The position numbers and the translations under genes were made by a program. Below the pieces are notes generated by a model, which was not told the origin of the DNA, ran no database searches, and saw only the letters and a list, made by a program, of their open reading frames with translations. From Pseudomonas sp. MH9.2 (GTDB lineage: Bacteria; Pseudomonadota; Gammaproteobacteria; Pseudomonadales; Pseudomonadaceae): a DNA stretch of 64,000 bases. The DNA lies in NCBI RefSeq assembly GCF_034353875.1, contig NZ_CP133784.1, positions 3,686,501 through 3,750,500 of the forward strand, written 5' to 3'. Positions within the stretch are counted from its first letter, which is position 1, and the number at the start of each line of letters is the position of its first letter. Below are positions 46,623 through 55,993 of the stretch, in pieces.

Positions 46623-48479
46623 TCACCCCGCCTTTACTGCAAAAGCCAGCACATGTTTGTGCATGTTATCCACTGCTCGTTTCGGCGCCACTTTACCGTA
46701 CCCTTGGAGTAGAGCCTGTAATTGCTCTTCAAACAGCCAGCGCCTGTCTTCGGGGTAACGCTGTATATGCCGTAGATTTCGCTGGCGTAGCGACAAATTG
46801 AGCGGCGAGGGCAGGATTCGCATGTCGGCCAGGTCGATTAAGCCAAACTCGCCGGTGTCGAGCAGCAGGACATTGCCCAGGTGAACCGAGCGAAAGTAGA
46901 TGCCTCGGTCATGCAGTTGAGCCAGAAATTTGCCAAAGCGCTCGACCAATGCCTCGCGAACGGCAGGCGCGCCCGTCGACTGCAGAATTTGGCGCAGGGT
47001 TTGGCCTGACAGCGGTTGGTAGAGTACGGCACTGCTTCCATCATCCAGTTGATACAACTTGAGGATGTCCGGGCTTGGGATATCCAGGCTGCGCAGGTGC
47101 TCACTGTTCGAAGCGAAGCGTTCAGAGTAGGGGGTGAAGTGCCCCGATGTGTACCAGCGCCGAGGGCGGAACAGTTTTAGGAAGTGGCCGTTGCTGAGCC
47201 GTAATACTTTGGGTCCCAGCCCATCCTTCTCGACGACATGAGCGCCGTCTGCCAATTGCGTCATAGCGCTGGTGGTTAGAGGCTCGACGTGTATGCCTGG
47301 GAGTCGGCCGCTACGCCGGCTGATGTTAAGGGCGGCAATCAGGGCCAGCGGGATAACCAACAGGTACCAGTGTTCTTTAGGGCGACTCAAAATGCCGCCA
47401 CCTTCTGTCAGCCCTGCACCCATACCGAAAACCAGCCATGTGGAGGCGATGATAAACAATGGGTGCGCCCGTTGCCGCCAAGCGCTCAGCAGTGCCCATG
47501 CCTGCATGAACAGCCAGGGTATGAAGCCAATGATGCCGACATAGTAGAGGACGCCAAGTGCAAAACTGTGGGGTTCTTCCAGAAGATAGCCGACCCCGAC
47601 ATCAAGGCTCAGTGACGCGTTTAGACCTTTGCCTATCCAGGGGTGATGGGCAATCTGTTCGAGGGCCAGTTTCCATAATTCGAAACGATAGGACCCTCCC
47701 CGAGCGGTAATAATCCCAGAGAACTCAAACACCACAATGGCAGCACAGATGGCCGTGCCGATCAGTACGAATAAGGAGCGGCGATTCCAGCAGACAAAGC
47801 AGAGCCACAGTGTTGCAAGGGCCAATGCGACCAGCGGAGTTCGGGAGCCCGTCGCCATCACCGCCGTGAACATTACGATCAATGCGGGAATGCTTAGCCA
47901 AAGTACCGCTCGTCGCTTACAGGTCATGCTCAGGCTCAGCCAATAAATGCAGAAAAAGCCAAAGACGTGGGAACTCAGCAGTGGATTGTCGAAAGCGCCG
48001 GCTCCGATCATCCGTAGGTCGGGAGAGTAGGCTTTGGCGAACGCATACAAATTGAAGAGTGAGGCAATCAGCGCAACCACGGCGGCCCCAAAAAACAAGG
48101 GTTGCAGGTATTCGCTACGGTAGCGCACCAGTAATACGCAGCCGATGAACAGCATGAGCGTGTGCAGTGGCGGCTTTATCAGTCCTCCGATGCTTTCGTC
48201 GAGGGGGCTCCAGAATAGGCTGATCAGTGACCAGGCTAAAAAGGCCAGAAAGCTCAAAATGAGAGGCTCGTGTAGCAGGTCACGCAGTTCTCGGGGGCGC
48301 AGGCAAATGGCGATCAGCGTTGGAATGCTGAACAGTGCGTAATAAAGCTTGTGATGCTGCGGACGTCCGGGAAGAAAAAACAGGTCGCATAGCAATAGGA
48401 AAAAGCCGATGGGAATGATCCACAGGCAAATAAACTCGAAGGCTCGATTGGAGGCATGACGCAGACCGCTGTAGTGCAT
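46623..48479 (-). CDS. waaL: O-antigen ligase fused to a kinase-like domain
   Basis: 618 residues from ATG 48479; in-frame starts at 48515 and upstream are possible, none with a good ribosome site. Residues about 1–395 are a polytopic membrane protein of the Wzy/WaaL type, with about ten to twelve hydrophobic segments, 'GSRTPLVAL' and the periplasmic loop around 'HHPWIGKGLNASL' and 'EEPHSFALG' (conserved His). After a short linker, residues about 405–618 are a PA4998-type kinase-like domain ('HFLKLFRPRRWYTSGHF', 'FRSVHLGNVLLL', 'GLIDLADM'). The catalytic Asp of that loop is absent, as is common in this subgroup. In P. aeruginosa the two parts are separate genes (PA4999, PA4998). Confidence 0.85.
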   Translation of the reverse strand: MHYSGLRHASNRAFEFICLWIIPIGFFLLLCDLFFLPGRPQHHKLYYALFSIPTLIAICLRPRELRDLLHEPLILSFLAFLAWSLISLFWSPLDESIGGLIKPPLHTLMLFIGCVLLVRYRSEYLQPLFFGAAVVALIASLFNLYAFAKAYSPDLRMIGAGAFDNPLLSSHVFGFFCIYWLSLSMTCKRRAVLWLSIPALIVMFTAVMATGSRTPLVALALATLWLCFVCWNRRSLFVLIGTAICAAIVVFEFSGIITARGGSYRFELWKLALEQIAHHPWIGKGLNASLSLDVGVGYLLEEPHSFALGVLYYVGIIGFIPWLFMQAWALLSAWRQRAHPLFIIASTWLVFGMGAGLTEGGGILSRPKEHWYLLVIPLALIAALNISRRSGRLPGIHVEPLTTSAMTQLADGAHVVEKDGLGPKVLRLSNGHFLKLFRPRRWYTSGHFTPYSERFASNSEHLRSLDIPSPDILKLYQLDDGSSAVLYQPLSGQTLRQILQSTGAPAVREALVERFGKFLAQLHDRGIYFRSVHLGNVLLLDTGEFGLIDLADMRILPSPLNLSLRQRNLRHIQRYPEDRRWLFEEQLQALLQGYGKVAPKRAVDNMHKHVLAFAVKAG

Positions 48480-48635
48480 ACGAGAAGCTCGCTCCAGAAG
48501 GTGATTAGCTATCATAAGTTGATGGCAATTTGATGTTGTTGCGTGGGCTGAGCAGGCTTGTATTCTAAACCGCTGCCAGTACATCAGAGAAGCTGTGCTA
48601 AAGTCAGCCTCCTTTTTCAATTACCGCCGCGTGAT

Positions 48636-50441
48636 ATGACCGAATCCAGTCCCTCCGGTAGCCCTTCGAGCATGAAGATCTACTTCCGCTTGCTCGGCTA
48701 CGTCCGACCCTATGCCGGGATTTTTCTGATTAGCATTGTCGGGTTTGTGATTTTTGCTTCGACGCAGCCAATGCTGGGGTACATCCTAAAGTACTTTGTT
48801 GATGGTCTGTCCAACCCGGAAGCCGTGTTGTTCCCCAGTGTTCCTTACCTGCGCGATTTGCAGCTGCTGCAGGCTGTGCCATTGTTGATTGTCCTGATCG
48901 CGGCCTGGCAGGGGTTGGGATCCTATCTGGGTAACTACTTTCTGGCAAAGGTATCGCTAGGGCTGGTCCATGACCTGCGAATGGAGTTGTTCAATAACTT
49001 GCTGGTCTTGCCGAATCGTTATTTCGACCAGAATAACTCGGGGCATCTGATCTCGCGTATCACCTTTAACGTCACCATGGTCACCGGGGCGGCAACGGAT
49101 GCGATCAAGGTCGTAATCCGTGAGGGAATGAGCGTTGTCTTCCTGTTTGCCTCGCTGCTTTTTATGAACTGGCGTTTGACGCTGGTGATGATTGCCATTC
49201 TTCCAATGATTGCATTCATGGTCGGTACGGCCAGTAAAAAGTTTCGCAAGCAAAGCAAGAAAATACAGGCCGCGATGGGCGACGTCACCCATGTGGCGTC
49301 TGAAACTATCCAGGGTTATCGCGTGGTCCGCAGCTTTGGCGGCGAGGCCTACGAGAAACAGCGGTTTCTCAACGCGAGCGAAAGCAATACCAACCGGCAA
49401 TTACGCATGACTCGCACCGGGGCTATTTACACCCCGATGTTGCAGTTGGTGATTTACACGGCCATGGCGGTCTTGATGTTCCTGGTGCTGTACCTGCGTG
49501 GTGATGCTTCTGCGGGCGATATGATTGCCTACATCACCCTGGCGGGTTTTTTACCCAAGCCGATTCGTCAATTGTCTGAGGTCAGTTCAACCATCCAGAA
49601 GGGCGTTGCGGGTGCTGAGAGCATTTTCGAACAGTTGGATGTCGAGCCTGAAATGGACGGCGGTACCCTTGAACGCAGTTCGCTGACAGGGCGGTTGGAG
49701 GTGCGGAATCTGAGTTTTACCTATCCGGGAACTGATCGTCTGGTCCTGGATAATATTTCCTTTACCGTTGAATCGGGACAGGTCGTGGCGCTGGTAGGGC
49801 GTTCTGGCAGCGGGAAGTCGACGCTGGCCAGCTTGATTCCGCGCTTTTATCACCATACGGACGGTCAAATCCTATTGGACGGTATTGAGGTTGAGCATTA
49901 CCGCTTGCTCAATCTACGTCGGCACATCGCCCAGGTCACCCAACACGTCACGCTGTTCAGCGATACCGTGGCTAACAACATTGCGTATGGCGATTTAGCA
50001 GGCGCGCCGCGTGCGGCCATCGAGAAAGCTGCGGAAGATGCCTATGCCAAGGATTTTATCGAGCAGTTGCCTAAAGGCCTGGACACCTTGGTGGGCGAGA
50101 ACGGTGTCTTGTTGTCGGGTGGGCAGCGTCAGCGTTTGGCGATTGCTCGGGCACTGTTGAAAAATGCTCCGTTGCTGATTCTTGATGAGGCAACATCTGC
50201 TTTGGATACCGAGTCTGAACGGCATATTCAGGCCGCACTGGATCAGGCGATGAAGGGACGCACCACGCTGGTCATTGCTCACCGCCTTTCGACCATTGAG
50301 AAAGCCGACCTGATTTTGGTCATGGACAAAGGACAGATTGTCGAGCGAGGCACTCACGCCCAGTTGCTGGCCCAGAATGGCTACTATGCCAGGCTGAACT
50401 CAATGGGTTTGGATGAGCCGACGACCTCCGGGATAGCCTGA
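48636..50441 (+). CDS. msbA: Lipid A export ABC transporter MsbA
   Basis: 601 residues from ATG 48636 (MTESSPSGSPSSMKIYFRLL); a second start at 48672 is possible, and no clear ribosome site is seen for either. Six membrane segments (about 25–310), then the ATPase: Walker A 'GRSGSGKST', signature 'LSGGQRQRLAIARALL', Walker B 'LLILDEATSALD', H-loop 'IAHRLSTIE'. It flips core–lipid A across the inner membrane. It is divergent from waaL with a ~157-bp shared upstream region. Confidence 0.96.
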   Translation: MTESSPSGSPSSMKIYFRLLGYVRPYAGIFLISIVGFVIFASTQPMLGYILKYFVDGLSNPEAVLFPSVPYLRDLQLLQAVPLLIVLIAAWQGLGSYLGNYFLAKVSLGLVHDLRMELFNNLLVLPNRYFDQNNSGHLISRITFNVTMVTGAATDAIKVVIREGMSVVFLFASLLFMNWRLTLVMIAILPMIAFMVGTASKKFRKQSKKIQAAMGDVTHVASETIQGYRVVRSFGGEAYEKQRFLNASESNTNRQLRMTRTGAIYTPMLQLVIYTAMAVLMFLVLYLRGDASAGDMIAYITLAGFLPKPIRQLSEVSSTIQKGVAGAESIFEQLDVEPEMDGGTLERSSLTGRLEVRNLSFTYPGTDRLVLDNISFTVESGQVVALVGRSGSGKSTLASLIPRFYHHTDGQILLDGIEVEHYRLLNLRRHIAQVTQHVTLFSDTVANNIAYGDLAGAPRAAIEKAAEDAYAKDFIEQLPKGLDTLVGENGVLLSGGQRQRLAIARALLKNAPLLILDEATSALDTESERHIQAALDQAMKGRTTLVIAHRLSTIEKADLILVMDKGQIVERGTHAQLLAQNGYYARLNSMGLDEPTTSGIA

Positions 50442-50448
50442 CGCTTGA

Positions 50449-50474
50449 CCAGAGGGTGGGCTCCCGCCCTCTGG
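50449..50474 (+). terminator. Strong hairpin after msbA
   Basis: Arms CCAGAGGGTGGG and CCCGCCCTCTGG pair over 12 positions with one G·U, eight bases after the stop codon. No T run follows, so it may act as an mRNA end stabiliser or a rho-assisted stop. Confidence 0.5.
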
Positions 50475-51042
50475 CGCATTGTCCTGCGATGTAGAGTGAA
50501 TCATGTGTTTTGTATCGTGAAGCTTGCGATCTTGATCAACTCTACATACGGACAGTGAGTACGCTTGGTATTGTCTCCAGCCACCAGTTGGTCCACGTCG
50601 ACGAATACGTCTATTGGCAAAAAGCGCTCCTTGCGGCATTGTCGACTAAAGACTGGCGCTGATTCGTAGCACGTAGGCAGGATTTTAGTGAGGCTCTTGG
50701 GTATCATTGGACCGTTAGGTGCCTAAGGGCTTCGAGGGTGTCGTGCTGAAACAGCAACAGCTCCCACGGAAGATGGGCGATTTATTTTTAAACCGTAGCG
50801 GTGTTTAGGGAGGGGGATGATAGTTGTCGTTGTTGTTGATGGTCTTTTCCATCTTCCCATCATGTCTCCCGCGTAAGCCTTTATCGCCGCCTCGTCATCG
50901 ACGCATTCTCAGCCGGGGCGCTGATGTTATCGCCATCTTATCTAATCGACTGTTTTGGGGGCGCCGTGTCGGCCAGTATTCGCTCATCAGTTAGCCTGCG
51001 GGACGGAGCCTCCCTGCCTCTCTGTCTTGGGCCTGTCTCTCT
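50475..51042. other. Long gap between msbA and the next glycosyltransferase
   Basis: About 570 bp. Apart from a short minus-strand ORF (50501–50707) nothing is recognised. The part 50710–51040 has no open frame of note on either strand and may hold the promoter of the 51043 gene or decayed sequence. Confidence 0.5.
50501..50707 (-). CDS. Small hypothetical ORF, doubtful
   Basis: 68 codons from ATG 50707 (MIPKSLTKILPTCYESAPVF), ending 'CPYVELIKIASFTIQNT'. The composition is protein-like, with 'DVFVDVDQLVAGDNTKRTHC', but no ribosome site is seen and I do not recognise the family. It could be a remnant of a larger gene. Confidence 0.25.
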   Translation of the reverse strand: MIPKSLTKILPTCYESAPVFSRQCRKERFLPIDVFVDVDQLVAGDNTKRTHCPYVELIKIASFTIQNT

Positions 51043-52296
51043 ATGACTGACGAGATATCCAATAGTTCGTGGGCGGATAAAGCTCGAGCCATGGATCGTT
51101 ATCGCTGGCGGTTGTTGCGTGAGCGCCATAGCTGGCTTGGCAGCGTGCTTCGATTTGCGCGCGGCGCCCTGAGTGACTGTCTATTTGGCTGGAGAGCGCA
51201 GGCCAGGTTGAGTGCTGAAGTCGTGGCTGAGCCCTGTGATTTTCTGTTGCTGCAATCAGCCACCAAGGTCATTGCTTTTCAGCGCAAGAAACTGTTGATC
51301 ACCGCTTTACGCGATCATCACTACCTTTTGGTTGAAACCGCTCTGCAAGACCAGCCGACAATCCTCGCGCGGCGCCTGCTCAAGCGTCCACCGCAAGCTG
51401 TGCCGTTGCGCTATTTTGGCTATGCCGCTTATGCGGAGTGGCTGGTTGCACATCACCAGCCGAGAATTTTGCTCAATGACCGTAATGGCAGCCTGTATGC
51501 GCCGTTTTTGCGTTTGGCATTGAACCAGCGGCAATGTTTGTTGGTGCATCTGGCGCACGCCACGACGGTCGAGTCATCCAGCCGTCTGAGTATGAATGAC
51601 TACGACTACTATTTTATGTTCGGTCACAGTTCTCTGGAGGCTCTGCAGTCACGGCCGCTACGGTTTGGCAACTCCAACGCCGTGTTGTCGGGTTCGCACA
51701 TGATTGACCTGTCTTACGATTTGCTGCCGGCGACGCCCGAGCGTCGAGTCCTGTTGGTACTCGGTGTGGGGCCGGATAAAGAGAAGGAACCGGGTTACCA
51801 GAGAACCTATGCCTTACTTTACGAATGGGTGTCTCAACATCCGGAGTTCCAAGTGTTGATCAAGGCGCACCCTCGCAGTCAGATACCGTTCTGGCAGAAA
51901 GCGGCGCTGGACTTGCCCCATGTTCAGGTGTTGCCCCCTGAGTGCAGTTTGGCGGCCGCATTGGATAAGGCCTCTATCGTGATCAATATCATGTCCAACG
52001 CTGTCATTGAGGCCGCACTGGCACGACGACCGATTATTTATGTCAATGCCAGTGAACATCACGATATTTTTTCCCAGGAGCGTTTTCTGGGCCGTCGAGT
52101 GGCCACGGTTGCGGCATTGTCGGAGCGTATTGTTTGGATTCAGACGCACTATCGGCAGTGCCTTGAAGAGGCTGAGCGTTTTGCCGAGTTTCATTTGGTT
52201 AATGGGGCTGGGGCGCTGGACAGAACCGTCAACCTGTTGGTTGACCTATTGAACGCCAAGCCTGTGCCTAGCCAAGTGCTTGATGGCACGGTTTAG
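51043..52296 (+). CDS. Capsule/teichoic-type GT-B transferase-like protein
   Basis: 417 residues from ATG 51043; ATG 51091 is an alternative, as no good ribosome site is seen. The C-terminal half shows a GT-B nucleotide-binding fold of the CDP-glycerol transferase/KpsC kind: 'VLIKAHPRSQIPFW', 'ASIVINIMSNAVIEAALARR' and 'PIIYVNAS'. The N-terminal part is less conserved. By location between msbA and hldE it should modify the LPS core or a surface glycan. Donor and acceptor are unknown. Confidence 0.7.
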   Translation: MTDEISNSSWADKARAMDRYRWRLLRERHSWLGSVLRFARGALSDCLFGWRAQARLSAEVVAEPCDFLLLQSATKVIAFQRKKLLITALRDHHYLLVETALQDQPTILARRLLKRPPQAVPLRYFGYAAYAEWLVAHHQPRILLNDRNGSLYAPFLRLALNQRQCLLVHLAHATTVESSSRLSMNDYDYYFMFGHSSLEALQSRPLRFGNSNAVLSGSHMIDLSYDLLPATPERRVLLVLGVGPDKEKEPGYQRTYALLYEWVSQHPEFQVLIKAHPRSQIPFWQKAALDLPHVQVLPPECSLAAALDKASIVINIMSNAVIEAALARRPIIYVNASEHHDIFSQERFLGRRVATVAALSERIVWIQTHYRQCLEEAERFAEFHLVNGAGALDRTVNLLVDLLNAKPVPSQVLDGTV

Positions 52297-52346
52297 TCGC
52301 CAATGTGAGTAAATTCATTCGGATGAAGGGTGTGAGTCGCGGTGGT

Positions 52347-53081
52347 ATGAAAAGCATAATTTGGCCGTTTGAGCACGCTTGCGTCATCAATCTCGACAGC
52401 CGAAATGATCGCTGGTCACGGCTGCAGAACCACTTACAGGGTTTGGGCTTGGAGGCCGAGCGCTTTTCTGCGGTCTCTCTGCATGAGCTTGGCGATGACC
52501 AGCCTTCGCAGTCGCTACGCGAGTTCCTTTTGCGTACTGACGGGCCGAGTGATAAGTCAGAGCATAAGCTGCTGGCCACTTGGGCGTGCATGCGCAGCCA
52601 TTTGGCGGTGATCGCCAAGGCGAGAGCTAGCGGTTGGCCTTACGTGCTGGTGCTTGAGGATGACTGTGAGTTTGAAACCTTTACTCCGGCGGTTCTGCGG
52701 CGCGTACAGGCCCAATTGCAGGGGCGTGATTGGACCCTGCTCTATTTGGGGGGCACCCTGAAGAAGGGCGGCCAGGCCCGCAAAGTCTCACCTAACTTGA
52801 CGGCCGTGACTCGCGTGCGCCTGGCGCATGCCTATGTGGTCAGGGCTGAGCTTTATGACAGAATTTTGCAGGAGGCTCCCGTTTCTGGCCTGCCACTGGA
52901 CTGGTATTACTCGGAAATGCTGTTGTCCACGACTCGGGCTTTTATCGTGCAGCCAATCCTGGCTCGACAGAGCTTGATGGTAATGAGTGATATTGAGCAG
53001 GTGGTTCGAAAACCGAAGCTTAAGACTCGACAGTGGGTCAGTCGCTTGGCCGCACGGTTGCGTTATGGGGTCTTTGGCTAA
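52347..53081 (+). CDS. Family 25 glycosyltransferase (LPS biosynthesis)
   Basis: 244 residues from ATG 52347 (MKSIIWPFEHACVINLDSR), chosen because family members begin shortly before 'INLD'. In-frame GTG 52305 and ATG 52323 are alternatives. GT25 features: 'INLDSRNDRWSRLQ', 'FSAVSLHEL', the DxD-like 'VLEDDCEF', 'LLYLGG' and 'AHAYVV'. Typical enzymes add galactose or glucose to lipooligosaccharide. It follows the previous gene by about 50 bp. The following cysC remnant shows a disturbed 3' border. Confidence 0.8.
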   Translation: MKSIIWPFEHACVINLDSRNDRWSRLQNHLQGLGLEAERFSAVSLHELGDDQPSQSLREFLLRTDGPSDKSEHKLLATWACMRSHLAVIAKARASGWPYVLVLEDDCEFETFTPAVLRRVQAQLQGRDWTLLYLGGTLKKGGQARKVSPNLTAVTRVRLAHAYVVRAELYDRILQEAPVSGLPLDWYYSEMLLSTTRAFIVQPILARQSLMVMSDIEQVVRKPKLKTRQWVSRLAARLRYGVFG

Positions 53082-53109
53082 AGGCCTGCGCGACGTTCGC
53101 TTTGTGCGC

Positions 53110-53385
53110 ACATGCAGGTCGGTTCGTCAGGTTTGCCAAGGTGATTATGCAATGCCTTGGAGATACGGCTCAACGAGCAGGGTGTGCATACCTTTGTGCT
53201 CGATGGCGATAACGTGCGCAGTGGCCTGAGCAGTGATTTGGGTGTGTGTGCCAAATCGCGAACGGAAAATATCCGCCGAATGGCGCACTTTGCTCGCCTA
53301 ATGGTAGATGCTGGCTTGGTGGTGATTGTCTCGGCGACCTCACCTTTGCGCCGGGAGTGGCAACCCCTTCGATACAGTCGACCTA
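53110..53385 (+). pseudogene. cysC (APS kinase) remnant
   Basis: The reading 'NALEIRLNEQGVHTFVLDGD' continues with 'NVRSGLSSDLG', 'RTENIRRMAHFARLMVD' and 'AGLVVIVSATSPLRREW', the middle part of adenylylsulfate kinase. The P-loop region before it (expected GLSGSGKST) is corrupted and contains an in-frame TGA. After 'RREW' the similarity ends and the rest of the enzyme is missing. No active kinase can be made. The hldE promoter probably lies in the 3' end of this gap (53386–53443). Confidence 0.75.
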
Positions 53386-53443
53386 GGGGCTGTTCACCCT
53401 GTGTTAATATCGCGCCCCTGTTCATTTTGTATTTGGGTTGCCC

Positions 53444-54865
53444 ATGAAGTTGTCCATGCCGCGTTTCGATCAAGCGCCTGTCTTGGTAGTTGGCGATGTC
53501 ATGCTCGACCGTTATTGGCATGGCGGTACCTCACGGATTTCACCGGAGGCACCGGTGCCGGTGGTCAAGGTCGAGCAGATAGAGGATCGCCCAGGCGGTG
53601 CTGCCAACGTTGCCTTGAATATTGCAGCCCTGGGTGCGCCAGCCTCGCTGGTGGGTGTAACCGGGGAAGATGAGGCGGCCGAAAGTCTGGCCAATAGCCT
53701 GAAAGCGGCGGGTGTGACCGCACGTTTTCAGCGCATCGCCCATCAACCGACCATCGTTAAACTGCGGGTCATGAGTCGTCACCAGCAGTTGCTGCGTATC
53801 GACTTCGAAGAACCGTTTGCCACCGATGCCTTGGCGCTGAGCGCAGATGTCGAAGACATGCTCGACGGCATCAAAGTGCTGGTGCTGTCCGATTACGGCA
53901 AAGGCGCGCTGAAAAACCATCAAGTATTGATTCAGGCTGCGCGTGCTCGGGGTATCCCTGTCCTTGCTGACCCTAAAGGTAAGGATTTTGCGATCTACCG
54001 CGGCGTCAGCGTGCTTACGCCGAACCTCAGTGAATTCGAAGTCATTGTCGGCCATTGCTCCGATGAGGCTGAACTGGTCGCCAAGGGCGCGAAGTTGATG
54101 AGTGAGCTGGAGCTGGGTGCATTGCTGGTGACCCGTGGCGAACACGGCATGACCCTGTTGCGTCCTGACTGTCCGGCCCTTCATTTGCCGGCGCGTGCTC
54201 GTGAAGTGTTTGACGTCACGGGTGCGGGCGATACCGTTATTTCTACCTTGGCGGCGGCGATTGCTGCCGGTGAAGAGCTGCCGCACGCCGTTGCGCTGGC
54301 CAATCTGGCCGCCGGCATCGTGGTCGGCAAGCTGGGTACAGCCGCTATCAGCGCGCCGGAGTTGCGTCGTGCGATCCAGCGTGAAGAAGGCTCGGAGCGT
54401 GGGGTGTTGAGCCTCGATCAATTGCTCCTGGCAATCGACGATGCGCGTGCGCACAAAGAATCGATCGTCTTCACCAACGGCTGTTTCGATATTCTCCATG
54501 CCGGGCATGTGACCTACCTGGAGCAGGCGCGCGCGCAAGGCGATCGGCTGATCGTTGCGGTCAATGATGATTCGTCTGTCAGCCGCCTGAAAGGGCCTGG
54601 ACGGCCGATTAATAGTGTCGACCGACGCATGGCTGTGCTGGCGGGATTGGGCGCTGTGGATTGGGTGATCAGCTTTCCTGAGGACACCCCGGAAAACCTC
54701 CTGTCCCACGTCAAGCCTGACGTGTTGGTCAAGGGCGGGGATTACGGCATCGATCAAGTGGTCGGTGCTGAAATCGTTGAAGCCTATGGTGGCAAGGTGA
54801 AGGTGTTGGGGCTGGTTGCCAATAGTTCGACCACCGCTATCGTCGAGAAAATTCGCAGGCAGTGA
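53444..54865 (+). CDS. hldE: Bifunctional heptose-7-phosphate kinase / heptose-1-phosphate adenylyltransferase
   Basis: 473 residues from ATG 53444 ([20 protein letters not shown]). It makes ADP-heptose for WaaC and WaaF. The N-terminal PfkB-type kinase (about 1–320) has '[12 protein letters not shown]' and '[11 protein letters not shown]' with the catalytic Asp. The C-terminal nucleotidyltransferase (about 340–473) has '[20 protein letters not shown]' with the HxGH motif. Length is normal. A strong hairpin follows the stop. Confidence 0.97.
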   Translation: MKLSMPRFDQAPVLVVGDVMLDRYWHGGTSRISPEAPVPVVKVEQIEDRPGGAANVALNIAALGAPASLVGVTGEDEAAESLANSLKAAGVTARFQRIAHQPTIVKLRVMSRHQQLLRIDFEEPFATDALALSADVEDMLDGIKVLVLSDYGKGALKNHQVLIQAARARGIPVLADPKGKDFAIYRGVSVLTPNLSEFEVIVGHCSDEAELVAKGAKLMSELELGALLVTRGEHGMTLLRPDCPALHLPARAREVFDVTGAGDTVISTLAAAIAAGEELPHAVALANLAAGIVVGKLGTAAISAPELRRAIQREEGSERGVLSLDQLLLAIDDARAHKESIVFTNGCFDILHAGHVTYLEQARAQGDRLIVAVNDDSSVSRLKGPGRPINSVDRRMAVLAGLGAVDWVISFPEDTPENLLSHVKPDVLVKGGDYGIDQVVGAEIVEAYGGKVKVLGLVANSSTTAIVEKIRRQ

Positions 54866-54870
54866 TGGGG

Positions 54871-54897
54871 GGAGGCGTCAGCCGTGCTGACGCCTCC
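54871..54897 (+). terminator. Hairpin between hldE and the convergent gene
   Basis: Perfect 12-bp stem GGAGGCGTCAGC/GCTGACGCCTCC with a 3-nt loop, six bases after the hldE stop. There is no T run on the plus strand. It can fold on both strands and probably ends both convergent transcripts. Confidence 0.6.
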
Positions 54898-54938
54898 ATC
54901 GCGAATAAGACTGCGCGTTCCGATTGCTCCCGCACTGC

Positions 54939-54972
54939 GACTGCTCCGCAGCCTTCGGCAACTCCTACAGGT
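54939..54972. repeat. REP-like element
   Basis: Read on the minus strand it contains CTGTAGGAGTTGCCGAAGGC, very close to the common Pseudomonas intergenic repeat CTGTAGGAGCTGCCGAAGGC. A typical place, between convergent genes. Confidence 0.6.
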
Positions 54973-54991
54973 GAGACGCCAATCTGTGGGA

Positions 54992-55954
54992 TCACTTGCT
55001 CAGGGTGCTTCGGGCAAGGTCGATCAATTGCCGGGCTTTGCTCGTCAGGCGCTTGAGGCCGGTCTTCTTTGGCGCTGGGGTCAAACCCTGTTGCCGGAGC
55101 CAATCCTTCCAGCGAATCCGCTCATCACGCACAACCCAACCTTCCTGCGGTGCAAAACTTTCGGCCAGGTACAGGCCGCGGGTGCTGGCCGGTTGCAGCT
55201 TGTCGCGCTTGAGGGTGTACAGCTCGGGTTTGGGCAAGCCATTTTCCAGGGGCATCAGGTACAGGTCGGGGCGGCTGCGGTTGAGTCGTGCCACCAACTG
55301 ATCGTTTTCCAGGCTCTCATCAACGTGAAACAGGCTCATTGGCCGCGCTTCTTTGGGCACTTCCAGACGCATGTCGTAAATCAGCTGCAGAGACGACGTC
55401 GGCAGGTGCACGTAAGCACGCGGGCGCTCAATCAGGGGCATGCTCCCGCAGCGCACGGGTCTGGCAGCACCGGACAGCGGGCTTAAACGAAAAGGCAGGG
55501 CTTCGCGGTAATGCAGCGCCGAGGCATAGGGCGCAGGCAGCCAGGTGTCATTGAAGCGTCCGCTCAGCCAGCCTTGCGGGGTTTCGATCAAGCACTCTTC
55601 AGCGACTTCCTGAATGGCGGTGTGCAGTGGCAGATTCAATTCGTGCGCGGGCACGTAGCCGGAAATCAATTTCAGTACGACATCGCCACGGTCTCGCCGA
55701 CGCTGTCTGACCAGCACCCAGTAATCGCGGTTCTGCCAGTTCAGGGTCAAGCGCACCGACACCCCGAGGTTGGCCAGCTCCACAGAAAAGCGTTCCACAT
55801 CGGCCACTTCGATCTTGCGTCGACGTTGCAGGGTCTGGGCGAAATTCAACGGCATCCCGATGCTCTGGTAATTCAGGCCTTCGGGAGTGGCTTCGACAGC
55901 GAGCGGCAGGGTTTTAAAGTTGTTGGGGTTTTTTCGAATCAACGTTCGCGGCAT
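54992..55954 (-). CDS. Conserved hypothetical protein of the hldE–waaA region
   Basis: 320 residues, AAGGAG seven bases before ATG. No signal peptide and no membrane segment. The stretch 'TAIQEVAEECLIE' resembles the REVxEExG part of a NUDIX box, but the preceding Gly and Glu are not in place, so hydrolase activity is uncertain. It corresponds in position to PA4993 of P. aeruginosa. It is transcribed with, or just downstream of, the AKR gene (39-bp gap). Confidence 0.75.
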   Translation of the reverse strand: MPRTLIRKNPNNFKTLPLAVEATPEGLNYQSIGMPLNFAQTLQRRRKIEVADVERFSVELANLGVSVRLTLNWQNRDYWVLVRQRRRDRGDVVLKLISGYVPAHELNLPLHTAIQEVAEECLIETPQGWLSGRFNDTWLPAPYASALHYREALPFRLSPLSGAARPVRCGSMPLIERPRAYVHLPTSSLQLIYDMRLEVPKEARPMSLFHVDESLENDQLVARLNRSRPDLYLMPLENGLPKPELYTLKRDKLQPASTRGLYLAESFAPQEGWVVRDERIRWKDWLRQQGLTPAPKKTGLKRLTSKARQLIDLARSTLSK

Positions 55955-55993
55955 GTCGGCTCCTTCTTGCGTTGGGGTCGGCCGCCGCCTGAA

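Noticed and set aside
46600..46801. Continuation of the plus-strand acetyltransferase-like ORF to 46801
   Set aside because: The 3' part overlaps the certain waaL C-terminus on the other strand and has no acetyltransferase similarity; only the 5' part is reported as a remnant.
53540..54757. 405-codon minus-strand ORF antisense to hldE
   Set aside because: hldE has all catalytic motifs on the plus strand; this is a shadow frame.
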